The notes: generated by a model from the letters alone, not told the origin. Shown: positions 26,842 through 37,300, numbered from the stretch's first letter. The stretch: DNA of 64,000 nt from Bacteroidota bacterium (GCA_022711405.1 JAKLFC010000002.1:371772-435771), one strand, 5' to 3'. Made by a program: numbers and translations.

Positions 26842-29800
26842 CTAGCTTTTCTCCTGATAGAGCGGCAGTCTGAACGAAAACACCGTTCCCTGGCCTTCCC
26901 GGGATTCAAACCATATATCACCGCGTGAATTGACGATGATGCTTTTGACAATGGCCAGTCCCATGCCCATCCCGCCTGTTTTTGTCGTGAAGCTGGGAGT
27001 GAAAATCCGGGGTAGCTGTTCAGCAGGTATTCCAACGCCGTTATCCTCCACCTGGATCATACAGGAAGATCCTTCGGGGTGCACAGACACCCTTATCTGC
27101 CCGGATTGCTGGACAGGTATTGCCTGTACCGAATTCTTTATGAGGTTGTTGAACACCCTGAGCATTTGTTTATGGTCGGCATGGACAAAGCATGGACCTG
27201 GAGGCATGTCGGAGGTAATGAATTCGATATTCGGATGATCATCAAACAGGTCCACTGCATGCAGAATGACCTCCTTAAGGTCCACTTTTTCAAGGACTGG
27301 CTGGGGCATTTTGGCAAAGTCAGAGAATTCGGTGGCTATCAGTGAGAGGTTATCGATCTGCTGGATGATCGTATCGGTAAACCGTTTCAACCGCATGTCC
27401 CAGTCAGGGGCTTTTTCGTCCCAGGCTTTCTGCAGATACTGGATGCTCAGCTTCATGGGGGTGAGGGGATTTTTGATCTCATGGGCGACCTGTTTGGCCA
27501 TTTCCCGCCAGGCACTCTCCCTTTCCGACCGTGCCAGAAGCTCTGCACTGTTGGCCAGTTCATCGATCATCCGGTTATATTCGTCCACCAGGTTTCCTAT
27601 CTCATCCCTGCCGGGCCAGTTGATCTTTTCATTGGCCTTGCCCAGTTTGAGCTTTCTCATTTGATCCCGGATCAGCTGCATCGGCCGTGTAATGTAGTTG
27701 GAAACAACCAGCGCAATGAACGTGGCGAGGGCAATCAAAATGACATTGACATTGACAAAAGTGGTCAGGAAGGTTGAGATTTCCTGGCGAAGCTCCGTTT
27801 GACGGGCAAAATAAGGAAGGTTGACATAGGCGATCGTATTGTTCTCGTTATTCTGAAAGGGCGCATACGCCGAAAGAAAATCATATCGTCCGATCCGTTC
27901 CCTGTGGATGAATACGGTCTTGTTCTGGCGGACCATCTGGTGGAACGCCAGGGGATTCATCTGTCTCGACTGCAGGCCTTCCTCAAAGATCTCATTCCGG
28001 GAAGATGCCAGCAGATAACCGTTAGTGTCGTAAATGTTGATATCCGAAAAGAAGACCTGTGAAAACTTGTTCAGAAGACCTTCCAGGTACGGGGAAGTAC
28101 CCGGGGGCAGGGAGGGTTCGCCGGCAAGCTTGTGTTCCAGCTCGATGAGCACCGAGTGTGTCTTTTCGCTCAGGATGTCCTGGTTTTTTTTGGTAGTCAG
28201 GTTATCCAGGTAAAACAGGGAAGTGATCCCGATGACCAGAAAGGAAACGAAAATGATGGTGATCACGGCGATCTGAAGGCGGGATTTGAAACTGGCAGCC
28301 GACAGCCGTATCCGATGCGAAGGGTTGAGGATGATCAGGAAGATCAGCAGGATGGCGCCATAAAGGATGATCAGGTACGCAAATGGAGAAAGAAGGCTCC
28401 AGGGTGTTTCCCGCTGGATGCTCACGATAATGTCACGCTCGGGACCAGCCGTGTAGTGAAGGTGGCTGTAATTATCCTTGCTGAAAAAAGTGAACTCCTC
28501 CGCTGAATGACCCAGTTCATTCTCATTGATCGGATAAAAGAACTTGCCAACGCTCTTTGTCAGTACATGGTGATTATAAATGGCATAGGAATAATTGGTA
28601 AGGTCTGTGAATGCCGTGGTTTTTCGATCAATGAGCAACTCGGGATATCCGAGAGCTTTGGGAATGTACTTTGAATAAAGTTCAATGAAAAGCCCCACGC
28701 TGTCGGTTCCCCGGGGTGAAACAAAGGGGATCATCGCCAGATAACTGATGTCATCGGTCCCGTCGTCAAGAAAATAAAGGGATGATGCCGCAGTGGGTTT
28801 CCCTGTACGGCGGATCATATCCGAAAAAAATTCCATGCACCTCACTTCAAAATTTTCAGGCTGAACCTGCAACACCTGCCCCTGGTCACAAATGGTGACC
28901 TGGGCGTTGTAGTTATCCCTGTAAGAAGCCAGATAGCGTTCCTCAATCAGCCGAATGATCCTTTGTTCAGTGGAATCGCTGGTGGTGGCGCTAAAAATCT
29001 CCCTCCTGATGGTGGTGTCGTCTTTAATGAGCTGTTCTGTCTCTGAAAACAGGTATTCGGTGATCTGATCCCTTTCAATGGAAAGCTTGATGGCCATCCA
29101 CTTCCGTTGTTCCTTCTCCCTGATCTGGTGGTAGGAATGGAGGACATAGGTGGAAAATGCCGTAAAGAGAAACAGTAGATACACGGTGGTATTGAACGAA
29201 GGCAACGGGATCCGTTTTTGACGGATTATCCACAGCGAGATCAGGAAAACGACCAGAAATACGATGGGAACCGGGTCGGGTGAATATCCCGGTATGCGCC
29301 AGGCAAGGATGTACAGTACGAGGGCAAGGATCAGAAAGAATGCAAATCGTTTCAGGGTCGGAAGATAGCAGAAGATCCATACAAACAGGCTGTAGGCCAT
29401 CATAAAAAAGCACAGCATCAGGCTGGCGATGACGCCAAAGCCCAGCACGCTGGAAAAATTGATCTCAAACAGACTGCTCAGATCCAGTGAGAAATTGGAA
29501 TCAAGGATAAGGCCCCTGATCAGGTAGAGAACTCCGTCCATCAGCAGAAAGATGAGCCCGTAACAAGCAAGGGCAATGATATACTGAAAAACGGGTCTGA
29601 TCCTGACGGTCTTCAGTGAAGGTCTGACCATGCTGAAAAATGCCAGTGCGATGAAAAAGAACAGAAGGACGTTCACCACCAGATCTCCCAGGGAGGGGAA
29701 CAGGAAGGACGATCCATAATAGACAGGTTTGAACAGGTCGGTCTGATACAGGGTACGGGGCAGATGAAACGCGAAAATCAGTACCCTGACGATGGCCACA

Positions 29801-30555
29801 TCAACGACGAAGGCAAGGAACAGCAACGGGCGGCCTATCTTCAGGACCCCGCGAAACCACAGATAGGTGCGGAACATCCCTGCAGTGAAAAATAGCAGGA
29901 AAAGCAGATAGAGTCCGAACAGGATATAGACCTGCGGGCCGGTTAAACTCCGGGTAGTGGGAAAATCAAGGGAAAATAGGTATGTGCCGTCGGTATGATA
30001 GATGGGGTAATTTGTTATTTGTTTGACAATCAATATATTATGTTGAAGGCGCAATCCTTTTCCGAAGGTATTTTCCAGGTATTTGTTCTGATAGGGATAG
30101 TCTTTTTTCAGATGATAGAGGCCGGTGTAGGTTCGGTCGTTCACGGATAAAGACCGCACGAGGTACCATCCATTCCGGAAAAGTTTCACGGGTCGGCTGA
30201 ATGAGTCAGGGGATTGGGCAGAATCCAGTGGCAGCGCGTTGGATGTCCATAACACCAGGGAATCTCCATGGTAAACCAAGAGGATGATATCTTTTTTCTC
30301 ATAGAGCCGGTCAACGTCATCCATAACCGGAAGCTGCCCGGCGGAAGGTGTGGTATCCCGTTGCTGCAGCTTTTCAATAGATTCACCCAGGATGTCGTAC
30401 TGTTTTGCAAGCACCCTTTCCATGCGCCGGCCGATTGTTTCAGGTTTCTGGTTCCTGGTGAGCAGGATGTTGACAACAATGGCCAGTACCAGAAATACCA
30501 AAGATATTCCGAAAGTTTTAACGATGGTTCTGGGATTGGATTCCGGGATTGCCAT
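26842..30555 (-). CDS. Very large multi-spanning sensor histidine kinase (NtrY-like C-terminus)
   Basis: 1237 residues. An N-terminal helix and a ~170-residue extracytoplasmic region are followed by a block of many membrane helices (~215-470), a second large sensory region (~480-740), further helices, a third periplasmic region and a HAMP domain (~945-1000, NYITRPMQLIRDQMRKLK). Then come the dimerisation/phosphoacceptor helix with His1025 in VAHEIKNPLTPMKL and the ATPase domain with DNGVGIP, TTKTGGMGMGLAIV. The HEIKNPLTPMKLS signature is NtrY-like. No response regulator is adjacent, so the partner is unlinked. Signal unknown; the mixed architecture suggests envelope sensing. Confidence 0.88.
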   Translation of the reverse strand: MAIPESNPRTIVKTFGISLVFLVLAIVVNILLTRNQKPETIGRRMERVLAKQYDILGESIEKLQQRDTTPSAGQLPVMDDVDRLYEKKDIILLVYHGDSLVLWTSNALPLDSAQSPDSFSRPVKLFRNGWYLVRSLSVNDRTYTGLYHLKKDYPYQNKYLENTFGKGLRLQHNILIVKQITNYPIYHTDGTYLFSLDFPTTRSLTGPQVYILFGLYLLFLLFFTAGMFRTYLWFRGVLKIGRPLLFLAFVVDVAIVRVLIFAFHLPRTLYQTDLFKPVYYGSSFLFPSLGDLVVNVLLFFFIALAFFSMVRPSLKTVRIRPVFQYIIALACYGLIFLLMDGVLYLIRGLILDSNFSLDLSSLFEINFSSVLGFGVIASLMLCFFMMAYSLFVWIFCYLPTLKRFAFFLILALVLYILAWRIPGYSPDPVPIVFLVVFLISLWIIRQKRIPLPSFNTTVYLLFLFTAFSTYVLHSYHQIREKEQRKWMAIKLSIERDQITEYLFSETEQLIKDDTTIRREIFSATTSDSTEQRIIRLIEERYLASYRDNYNAQVTICDQGQVLQVQPENFEVRCMEFFSDMIRRTGKPTAASSLYFLDDGTDDISYLAMIPFVSPRGTDSVGLFIELYSKYIPKALGYPELLIDRKTTAFTDLTNYSYAIYNHHVLTKSVGKFFYPINENELGHSAEEFTFFSKDNYSHLHYTAGPERDIIVSIQRETPWSLLSPFAYLIILYGAILLIFLIILNPSHRIRLSAASFKSRLQIAVITIIFVSFLVIGITSLFYLDNLTTKKNQDILSEKTHSVLIELEHKLAGEPSLPPGTSPYLEGLLNKFSQVFFSDINIYDTNGYLLASSRNEIFEEGLQSRQMNPLAFHQMVRQNKTVFIHRERIGRYDFLSAYAPFQNNENNTIAYVNLPYFARQTELRQEISTFLTTFVNVNVILIALATFIALVVSNYITRPMQLIRDQMRKLKLGKANEKINWPGRDEIGNLVDEYNRMIDELANSAELLARSERESAWREMAKQVAHEIKNPLTPMKLSIQYLQKAWDEKAPDWDMRLKRFTDTIIQQIDNLSLIATEFSDFAKMPQPVLEKVDLKEVILHAVDLFDDHPNIEFITSDMPPGPCFVHADHKQMLRVFNNLIKNSVQAIPVQQSGQIRVSVHPEGSSCMIQVEDNGVGIPAEQLPRIFTPSFTTKTGGMGMGLAIVKSIIVNSRGDIWFESREGQGTVFSFRLPLYQEKS

Positions 30556-30574
30556 ACTGTTCTGTTAATACAGA

Positions 30575-31477
30575 TTAAAAGTACGCATTTTCCGGCTTCA
30601 ATACATAGATCATGCTGGAACAGGTATGATTGTTTTTCCGTGCATACCGGTTGGACCGCCATCCGTTTCTCAGGGCTCTTGCGTAGTTGATTCTGCCATG
30701 TTTATATCTTTCACTGAGGAGGCTGATATAATAGGCATCTCTTTTCATCGGGAGTGTGTGAATGATCCGGAAGTGATGCTGTCGCATCAAGGTTTCCATG
30801 GCATGATAGGTAAAGTGGAAGAGATGCCTGGGAACGTCCCATGCTGCCCAGCAGGGGCCATAGATCATGGCATCCAGGGAAGCATGATTGGGGACGGCAA
30901 CCAGCAGGATGCCTCCGGGGGTAAGGATGCGCCTCAGCTGTTCAAGGGTTTCCGATGGCCGGGCGATGTGTTCAAGAGAATGCCAGAGTGTGATCACATC
31001 GCAGGAACCGGAGCGAATTTCGTTCAGTGAGCGGCTATCTCCTACCGGCAGGTGATATTTACGGACGGCTTCGAGGCGGGTTTGTTCATCAGTCTCGATT
31101 CCGCTGACGATCCAGTGTTTTTTACTGAAGAGATGGAGCAGCTCTCCTGAACCACAGCCCACATCCAGGATGGCTCCCCGGGAGCGGCGGCTGAGACGGC
31201 ATATCAGTCTGTATTTTTGCCGGAGGGTTACGATCCGGATCCCCAGGTACAGCTTATTGATGAGTCCTTTGGATGAGGCGGAGTGGGAAATATAATCCAT
31301 AGACCGGTAGTATCTTTTCAGTTCTTCTTCTTCGGGCCAGGGATCGGTAACTCCACAGCCGCATTGCTTACATTTCAGCAAATGGAAGGTTTCTCCGGTT
31401 AAAAAATGATCCCTGAGCTCCATGACAGGATCGGGAAGAGGTGTCAGGCAAACGGGGCAGACGGTGTGCTTTTTCAT
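30575..31477 (-). CDS. Class I SAM-dependent methyltransferase with N-terminal zinc ribbon
   Basis: 300 residues. The N-terminus has a CPVC...CKQC zinc ribbon (Cys7, Cys10, Cys36, Cys39), followed by a SAM-binding fold with motif I LDVGCGSGELL and post-I GIETDE. A C-terminal part contains WAAWDVPRHLFHFT, common in methyltransferases placed near surface-polysaccharide genes. The substrate is unknown. It lies 19 nt upstream of the sensor kinase start and downstream of mnmG, with a parS site in the gap. Confidence 0.85.
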   Translation of the reverse strand: MKKHTVCPVCLTPLPDPVMELRDHFLTGETFHLLKCKQCGCGVTDPWPEEEELKRYYRSMDYISHSASSKGLINKLYLGIRIVTLRQKYRLICRLSRRSRGAILDVGCGSGELLHLFSKKHWIVSGIETDEQTRLEAVRKYHLPVGDSRSLNEIRSGSCDVITLWHSLEHIARPSETLEQLRRILTPGGILLVAVPNHASLDAMIYGPCWAAWDVPRHLFHFTYHAMETLMRQHHFRIIHTLPMKRDAYYISLLSERYKHGRINYARALRNGWRSNRYARKNNHTCSSMIYVLKPENAYF

Positions 31478-31483
31478 CGGGTT

Positions 31484-31499
31484 TGTTTCACGTGGAACA
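31484..31499. other. parS: parS centromere site (ParB binding), left of mnmG
   Basis: TGTTTCACGTGGAACA is the exact reverse complement of the classical Bacillus subtilis parS sequence TGTTCCACGTGAAACA. It falls wholly in the 27-bp gap between the mnmG stop and the methyltransferase start. ParB (Spo0J) spreads from such sites for chromosome segregation, and they cluster near oriC. Confidence 0.85.
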
Positions 31500-31504
31500 A
31501 TCGC

Positions 31505-33376
31505 TTATCTCCCCAGAAAAACGAGCAATACGGAAATATCAGCGGGGGAAACGCCAGGAATCCTGGAAGCCTGACCAATGGTCCTGGGCCGGATCCTGCT
31601 GAGTTTTTCCCTGGCTTCAAAAGAAAGTGCCTTGATGGAATGGTAATCGATCGTTTCCTTGAGAAAGATATCATCCACTTTCGAAAGATAGGAGGCCATT
31701 TCCTCTTCCTTACGGATATAACCCTCGTATTTGATCAGGATCTCTGTTTCCTCCATCACTTCCTGTCCACTGGGTCCCAGATGTTGATAAAAATCCTGCA
31801 GTGCCGGCAGGGATGACAGCAAGCCTTTCATGCTGACCTGCGGACGCAGGATCAGGGAGGACATTTTCACGCTTTGATCCAGCGGTGTTGAGTTGACCTG
31901 GACCAGATAGGGATTGATATCATCGGGAATCACGCTGGTGGCGAAGATCATTTTCCTGAGGTTACTGATTTTTCCGGTTTTTTCTTCCAGTCGCTGCATT
32001 CTTTCCGTGCCGGCCAATCCCAGCCGGAATGCCAGCGGTGTCAGGCGCTGATCGGCATTATCCTGTCGCAGCAGGATGCGGTATTCAGCCCTGGAAGTGA
32101 ACATCCGGTAGGGCTCATCCACTCCCTTGGTGATCAGGTCGTCGATCAGGACCCCGATATAGGCCTCTGAGCGTTTCAGAATACATTCGGGCTGGCGGGT
32201 GATCTTCAGGTGCGCATTGATCCCTGCCATGAGCCCTTGTGCGGCGGCTTCCTCATAGCCGGTCGTGCCATTGATCTGTCCTGCAAAATAGAGGCGGCTG
32301 ATCCGTTTGGTTTCCAGCGATCCGTTGAGCTGGACGGGTGGAAAATAATCATATTCAATGGCATATCCCGGCCGGAAGATCTTTACTTCTTCAAAACCAG
32401 GTATCAGCCTCAATGCATGGTATTGTACCTCTTCCGGCAAAGAAGATGAAAAGCCGTTCAGGTAAACTTCAATGGTATCCCATCCTTCCGGTTCAACGAA
32501 CAGCTGATGGGAGAGCTTGTCGCTGAACCGTTCGATCTTGTCTTCAATGGAAGGACAGTACCTGGGTCCGATTCCCTTGATCCTGCCGACAAACAGGGGG
32601 GATTTATCAAATCCTGTCCGCAGCACTGCGTGCACCTTTTCGTTGGTATATGCCAGGTGGCAGCTTCTCTGCCGGTTCAGCGCAGGGGTATCGGTAAACG
32701 AAAAGCGGCCGGGTTCCGGATCGCCCTTCTGTTCTTCCAGCCTTGAAAAGTCGATGGTACGACCATCCAGCCTGACAGGGGTTCCTGTCTTCATCCTGCT
32801 GGTTTCGAATCCAAACTGAACAAGGGATTCTGTCAGTCCTTTGGCTGCCTTTTCACCCATCCGGCCTCCCTCCCACTGTCGTTCTCCAATATGGATGATG
32901 CCGTTAAGAAAGGTACCATTGGTAAGAATGACCGCTTGTGAAAAAATGGTTTGCCCCAGCTGGGTGATCACGCCCATAACCTGATGGTTTTCAACAATGA
33001 TACCCGTCACCATGTCTTCGCGGAAGAAGAGGTTGGGGATGTTTTCCAGCACGGATCGCCATTCCCTGGAAAAAAGTGCACGGTCGCTCTGTGCCCGCGG
33101 GCTCCACATGGCAGGGCCCTTGGATCGGTTGAGCATCCGGAACTGGATCATGGTCCGGTCGGTGACGATCCCGGAAAAGCCGCCCATTGCGTCGACCTCC
33201 CTGATGATCTGCCCTTTGGCAATCCCTCCCATGGCAGGATTGCAGCTCATCTGTGCGATGCTGGTCAGGCTCATGGTGATCAGCAGCACCCGGGAGCCCA
33301 TGCGGGCAGCAGCGGCGGCAGCCTCGCATCCGGCATGGCCGGCACCTACAACGATGACATCATATTCGCCAGACAT
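31505..33376 (-). CDS. mnmG: tRNA uridine-5-carboxymethylaminomethyl modification enzyme MnmG (GidA)
   Basis: 623 residues from ATG 33376 (MSGEYDVIVVGAGHAG); an ATG 33 nt upstream would place the start across the parS site and is less likely. The FAD-binding motif VVGAGHAGCEAAAAAARMG and the family signature CNPAMGGIAKGQIIREVDAMGG are intact, as are the later GPRYCPSIEDK and FAGQINGTTGYEEAAAQG motifs. With MnmE the enzyme modifies the wobble uridine of several tRNAs. mnmG is often close to oriC and parAB in bacteria; here it is bracketed by two parS sites. Confidence 0.96.
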   Translation of the reverse strand: MSGEYDVIVVGAGHAGCEAAAAAARMGSRVLLITMSLTSIAQMSCNPAMGGIAKGQIIREVDAMGGFSGIVTDRTMIQFRMLNRSKGPAMWSPRAQSDRALFSREWRSVLENIPNLFFREDMVTGIIVENHQVMGVITQLGQTIFSQAVILTNGTFLNGIIHIGERQWEGGRMGEKAAKGLTESLVQFGFETSRMKTGTPVRLDGRTIDFSRLEEQKGDPEPGRFSFTDTPALNRQRSCHLAYTNEKVHAVLRTGFDKSPLFVGRIKGIGPRYCPSIEDKIERFSDKLSHQLFVEPEGWDTIEVYLNGFSSSLPEEVQYHALRLIPGFEEVKIFRPGYAIEYDYFPPVQLNGSLETKRISRLYFAGQINGTTGYEEAAAQGLMAGINAHLKITRQPECILKRSEAYIGVLIDDLITKGVDEPYRMFTSRAEYRILLRQDNADQRLTPLAFRLGLAGTERMQRLEEKTGKISNLRKMIFATSVIPDDINPYLVQVNSTPLDQSVKMSSLILRPQVSMKGLLSSLPALQDFYQHLGPSGQEVMEETEILIKYEGYIRKEEEMASYLSKVDDIFLKETIDYHSIKALSFEAREKLSRIRPRTIGQASRIPGVSPADISVLLVFLGR

Positions 33377-33386
33377 AGCACCGGAA

Positions 33387-33402
33387 TGTTTCACGTGAAA
33401 CA
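33387..33402. other. parS: parS centromere site (ParB binding), right of mnmG
   Basis: TGTTTCACGTGAAACA is a perfect 16-bp palindrome matching the parS consensus TGTTNCACGTGAAACA at every position. It occupies the 32-bp gap between the ybeY stop and the chosen mnmG start. It lies 1.9 kb from the other parS site. Confidence 0.87.
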
Positions 33403-33408
33403 GGGACA

Positions 33409-33846
33409 TCAGAGTCCTTTCGGGCGTAACGACAGGTAAAGGTTTTCCTTCTCGGTCATCCGTTGCTTGTCCCTGGGCCGCTTGTCGTCATAACCCAGCA
33501 GATGAAGTATGCCGTGAACCATTACCCTGTGAATCTCGTCTTTGAGGAAGATGCCATATTTTCCGGCATTCTCCCGCACCCTGGGCAGGCTGATATAGAT
33601 ATCGCCGGAGGCAACCTGATCGCCCTCCGAGAAATCAAAGGTCATTACGTCGGTAAAATGATCCTGCGACAGATAGGTCAGACTCAGCTGATTTAAAAAC
33701 TCGTCCGAACAAAGAATGATATTGACATCATGGTACTCCTCGTTCTCCATGGTAATGATATGATCGATCCACTGCCGCAGATGGACTTTGTTTTTGAGCT
33801 GATAATCAACACCTTCCAGAAAGAAGTGAACCTTATGATCTGACAT
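33409..33846 (-). CDS. ybeY: Endoribonuclease YbeY (rRNA maturation factor)
   Basis: 145 residues from ATG 33846; GTG one codon earlier is possible. The UPF0054 signature is clear: TDVMTFDFSEG, then SGDIYISLPRVRENA, then the metal motif HGILHLLGYDD. The third His of the usual HGxLHLxGYDH is Asp here. Replacements at this position are frequent in Bacteroidota homologues, so the protein is probably functional, with altered metal coordination. It acts in 16S rRNA 3'-end maturation and ribosome quality control. It is next to mnmG, separated by a parS site. Confidence 0.92.
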   Translation of the reverse strand: MSDHKVHFFLEGVDYQLKNKVHLRQWIDHIITMENEEYHDVNIILCSDEFLNQLSLTYLSQDHFTDVMTFDFSEGDQVASGDIYISLPRVRENAGKYGIFLKDEIHRVMVHGILHLLGYDDKRPRDKQRMTEKENLYLSLRPKGL

Positions 33847-33858
33847 CACCGCCGGGGA

Positions 33859-34359
33859 TTATCTGTTTTTTTCGTGAGAGGGCTTCTTTTCCGCCTGCTT
33901 GAATGATTCCATCTTCTTCTGGCGGTCAATGTGGACGGCTTCGCGCATGCCTCTGATCCTGAAGAAAAGTTTTATACAGTTTCCTTTTTCATTGAAATGG
34001 ACTTCATCGGCCAGCCGCCTGATGATAAAAAGACCCCGCCCCTGAAGCTCGGAAGATGAGTGGGTGGTATCCGTAGGATCGGAAATATCAAGGTAATTAA
34101 ATCCGTCACCTTCGTCCTGGATCTGAAAGATCAGCCTGCCGGGCTTGGCCTCAAAGACCAGGTCGATCATCTTATCTTCCTGCATCCCGTTGCCATGGAC
34201 AATGCTGTTCTCGACAGCCTCCATTACGGCGGCGGTTATGTTGCCGTAATAATCCATCCCAATGTTATACCTGTCGCAGATCTCTTCAATAAACCGTTCC
34301 ACCAGGTGAATGTATTTCATGCCTGAAGGAATCCTGATGGCTAACCGTTCAAATCTCAT
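33859..34359 (-). CDS. RsbW-like serine kinase/anti-sigma ATP-binding protein
   Basis: 166 residues, a single HATPase_c_2 domain: helix with VMEAVENSIVHGNG (N box), DEGDGFNYLDISDP (G1-like), and LQGRGLFIIRRLADEVHF (G2). This is the SpoIIAB/RsbW family of anti-sigma-factor kinases. The tail is Lys/Glu-rich. No anti-anti-sigma (STAS) protein, phosphatase or sigma factor lies next to it. It is encoded 12 nt upstream of ybeY and 11 nt downstream of the DUF4175 gene. Confidence 0.85.
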   Translation of the reverse strand: MRFERLAIRIPSGMKYIHLVERFIEEICDRYNIGMDYYGNITAAVMEAVENSIVHGNGMQEDKMIDLVFEAKPGRLIFQIQDEGDGFNYLDISDPTDTTHSSSELQGRGLFIIRRLADEVHFNEKGNCIKLFFRIRGMREAVHIDRQKKMESFKQAEKKPSHEKNR

Positions 34360-34370
34360 ATGTCCTGGGA

Positions 34371-37300
34371 TCAGTCTTCAAAGTTAAATAAATATTCGTT
34401 CACTTTTCTTTTGTAGAAGGGTTTTAAGCCTGGTGGAATGCTCTTAAGAATTTCCGTCTGATTGTCTTTTATCCCTTTATACTTAAAAAATTCTTCAGGG
34501 TTACTAATTTTTTGATTTTTCCCTTCCCTTGATTCGCGCTTTTCTTCCATCTCACGCATGCGCTCGGCATTTTCCGATTCCAGTAAACGGGTGAGGATTT
34601 CTTTCTGACGCATCAGGGTCTGGTTGGTGATCATTTTATTCACCAGATCGGTCTCTGTCTGCTCCATGTCCTGAAGCATCTTCTTCATATTCCCGTCGTC
34701 GCCGATACCTTGTTCCTTCAGCCCGTCCATGTACTGCTGAAGCTGGTTGCGCAGGGCTTCCTGCTGGGCAGCAAGCCGTGCAAGCTGTTCACTCATGGAG
34801 GGCATTCCCATGCCCTCCTTTCCCTTCCCCTGATCCATGCCTTTTTTCATTTGCTCCATCTGCCTGTTAAGCTGCTCCTGAAGCTGACGCATGGTACTGA
34901 TCGAAGGAGACCCCATCCCCGGATTCGGACAGCTCCCTCCCCCCGAATTCTGGCTCATCTGGTTCATCTGTGACTGCATATTCTGAAGCGCTTCCGACAA
35001 CAACAGGGCAAGATTGTTCACGGAGGTCATCACATACTGCTGGTTCATCAGGGCATTGCTGATATTTTTATCAGTGAGGTCTTCCAGGGTCCTTGAGATC
35101 TTGTCATTGATCTCATTGATCTCCCGCTGAACAACGGATTTTATGGCCACCTGCCGCTTCCCCAGCGCCGAAAGGGAGTCTTCGATCATCAACAGGTCGT
35201 CCCTGAGCTTCTTCTGATCCTGGACGATACGGTTGTATACCGGATCATTCCTGCTGACCGTTTTCAATCCGTCCATCAGATCTTCCTGGTCAAAGGATAC
35301 CTGCAGCAGATTCTCAAGGATCTCGCGCAGCGCCCAGATGTCCTCCCCCAATGCGCCCGACATCAGGCTGTTCATCATGTTCATCAGGTTGTTGCTCATG
35401 TCCTTCATCTTCTGAGCCGCACTTTTCTGGGATTTGGAGGCTTTCGACATCTTTTTCGTGGAAAGCTCGTTTTTGCTGTTCTGCATGTCGTTTCGGATCC
35501 CCTCCTCCTGCTGATCCGTATTCTCAAGGGCATTGGGATCTTCCAGTTCGCTGTTCATCCTGTCCAGTTCATCAAGATCCTGGCTTATCTTCTGAAATTC
35601 ATCTTCAACGCCTTCCTGCTCCCTGAGCAGATCCTCCGCTTTTTCTTCCCTGCTCCCGTCGGTCTCTTCCGATAAGGACTCCTGCTTTTCAGCCAGCTTG
35701 TCAAGCTTATTGATCATTTCGCCAAGCTTCTTTTCGAATTCAAGCCTCTTGAACAATTCCAGGCTCCTGTCGAGCTGCTCCTCAATATCTTCGTTGGCCC
35801 ACTGCATCTTTTCAAGCATCTCGCTGACCTTTTCCTTGTCCATCTCGTCGATCATCTTCTGGAATTCCTCAAATAGCTTTCTGACATCCTCTGACAGGAC
35901 CTCATTGAACAGCTTTTCCAGTTCCTTTTGTTTTTCAAGGATATCCGGATCTATCTCCTTGTATTGCTGTTCCTTCAGTGATTTTTCAATGTTCATGAGG
36001 TTCAGCTCCTCCATACGGTCCTGAAGGGTTTGCTGTTTTTTCAGAAGCTGTTCCAGCTGCTGCTCCTCCTGCCAGTTAAGGCTCTTCTTGTCGATCAGGC
36101 TCTTGTGGAGGTCTTCGATCTCTTTCTGCATGCCTTTGATATCCTGCAAGGTGGATTGCATCTCATTCTTAATGGATTCATTGGCATCCCGGGTCTGCTG
36201 ATCGATCTCCTCAAGCGAAGGTGCCCTGAAGGTCATCCGTGGAGTGCGGCTGGCCTTGCTGCCGTTCACGGCATCATTGTCCCAGATCTCGAAAAAATAT
36301 TCGATCTCTTCGCCGGGCGAAAGAGACAGGGCGGCGACATCAAAGAAGTGATAGAACGATTGCTGTGTCTGGTGTGGATCAATGGCAACCTGCTGAATGG
36401 AGTCGATGGAGGCCTCCTGCTGTACGGCTGCGCCCTTTCGTTCATAATGAAAAAGCAATCGCGCAAAGCCATAGTCATCCTTGATGTTTCCCTTGAAATA
36501 CAGCCTGCTGGTATAAAGAGTGTCCTGGTATTCGTCGCACAGGATCACGGGATATACATCAGGTATCACGGTCAGCGTGTAAAAAAGGGAATCCGGATCC
36601 TGCACATAACGGTTAACGGTTTTCACAGAATAATAGGAGCTTTTCGAACAGGAATGATCCACCACAAAAATATTATTGCTTTTCGGGCCCAGGGCAGTGG
36701 TGTTTCCGTCAATGGAAAAATGCAGTGAATCCGTATCGGTGGTGAAGAACTTCCAGGAAAGCCCGGTGCCTTCGGGTACCACCAGGTCTCCGGTGTTTTC
36801 AAGCACCTCCCTGCTTTTTCCCGTATAGGCAGGGGGCGATACGCTGATCTCAAACCGCCCGATCACGGGGCTGGGGATCACCAGTATTTCCTTCTGATCC
36901 GACCGGTACCTGTCGGCAATAATATAAAAGGTGACATTTTTCTGGATATTCCTGAAAAGATAGCTGAAGCGCCCTCCGGGTTCCCGCGACAGCTTCAGGC
37001 TCTGGCCCTCGATCTCCAGAAAGAACGTTTCGGGGATCTGATCACCCGAAACGCCGATCAACAGCTTGAAGTCGTTGTTGCGCAACGCTTTCAGCTCCGG
37101 GTTTTCTATCCGGACCGTAAAAGGAAGTTCCCGTTCAAAATATTGATGGTGTTTCACGATCCGCTGGGTGGGTTCCCTGATCACGCTGGGAGAAGCGATG
37201 AGAAGGAACAGGAGGATAGCCAGGGGTGCTGCGGCATACTTGAGGTATTTACGGTTTTCCCGAATATTGATTGCCAGGTGGAAGGGAATGGGATTGAGCT

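Noticed and set aside
37141..37165. Third parS site (GTTTCACGATCC near 37153)
   Set aside because: Only one half-site matches, and it is inside the DUF4175 coding region.
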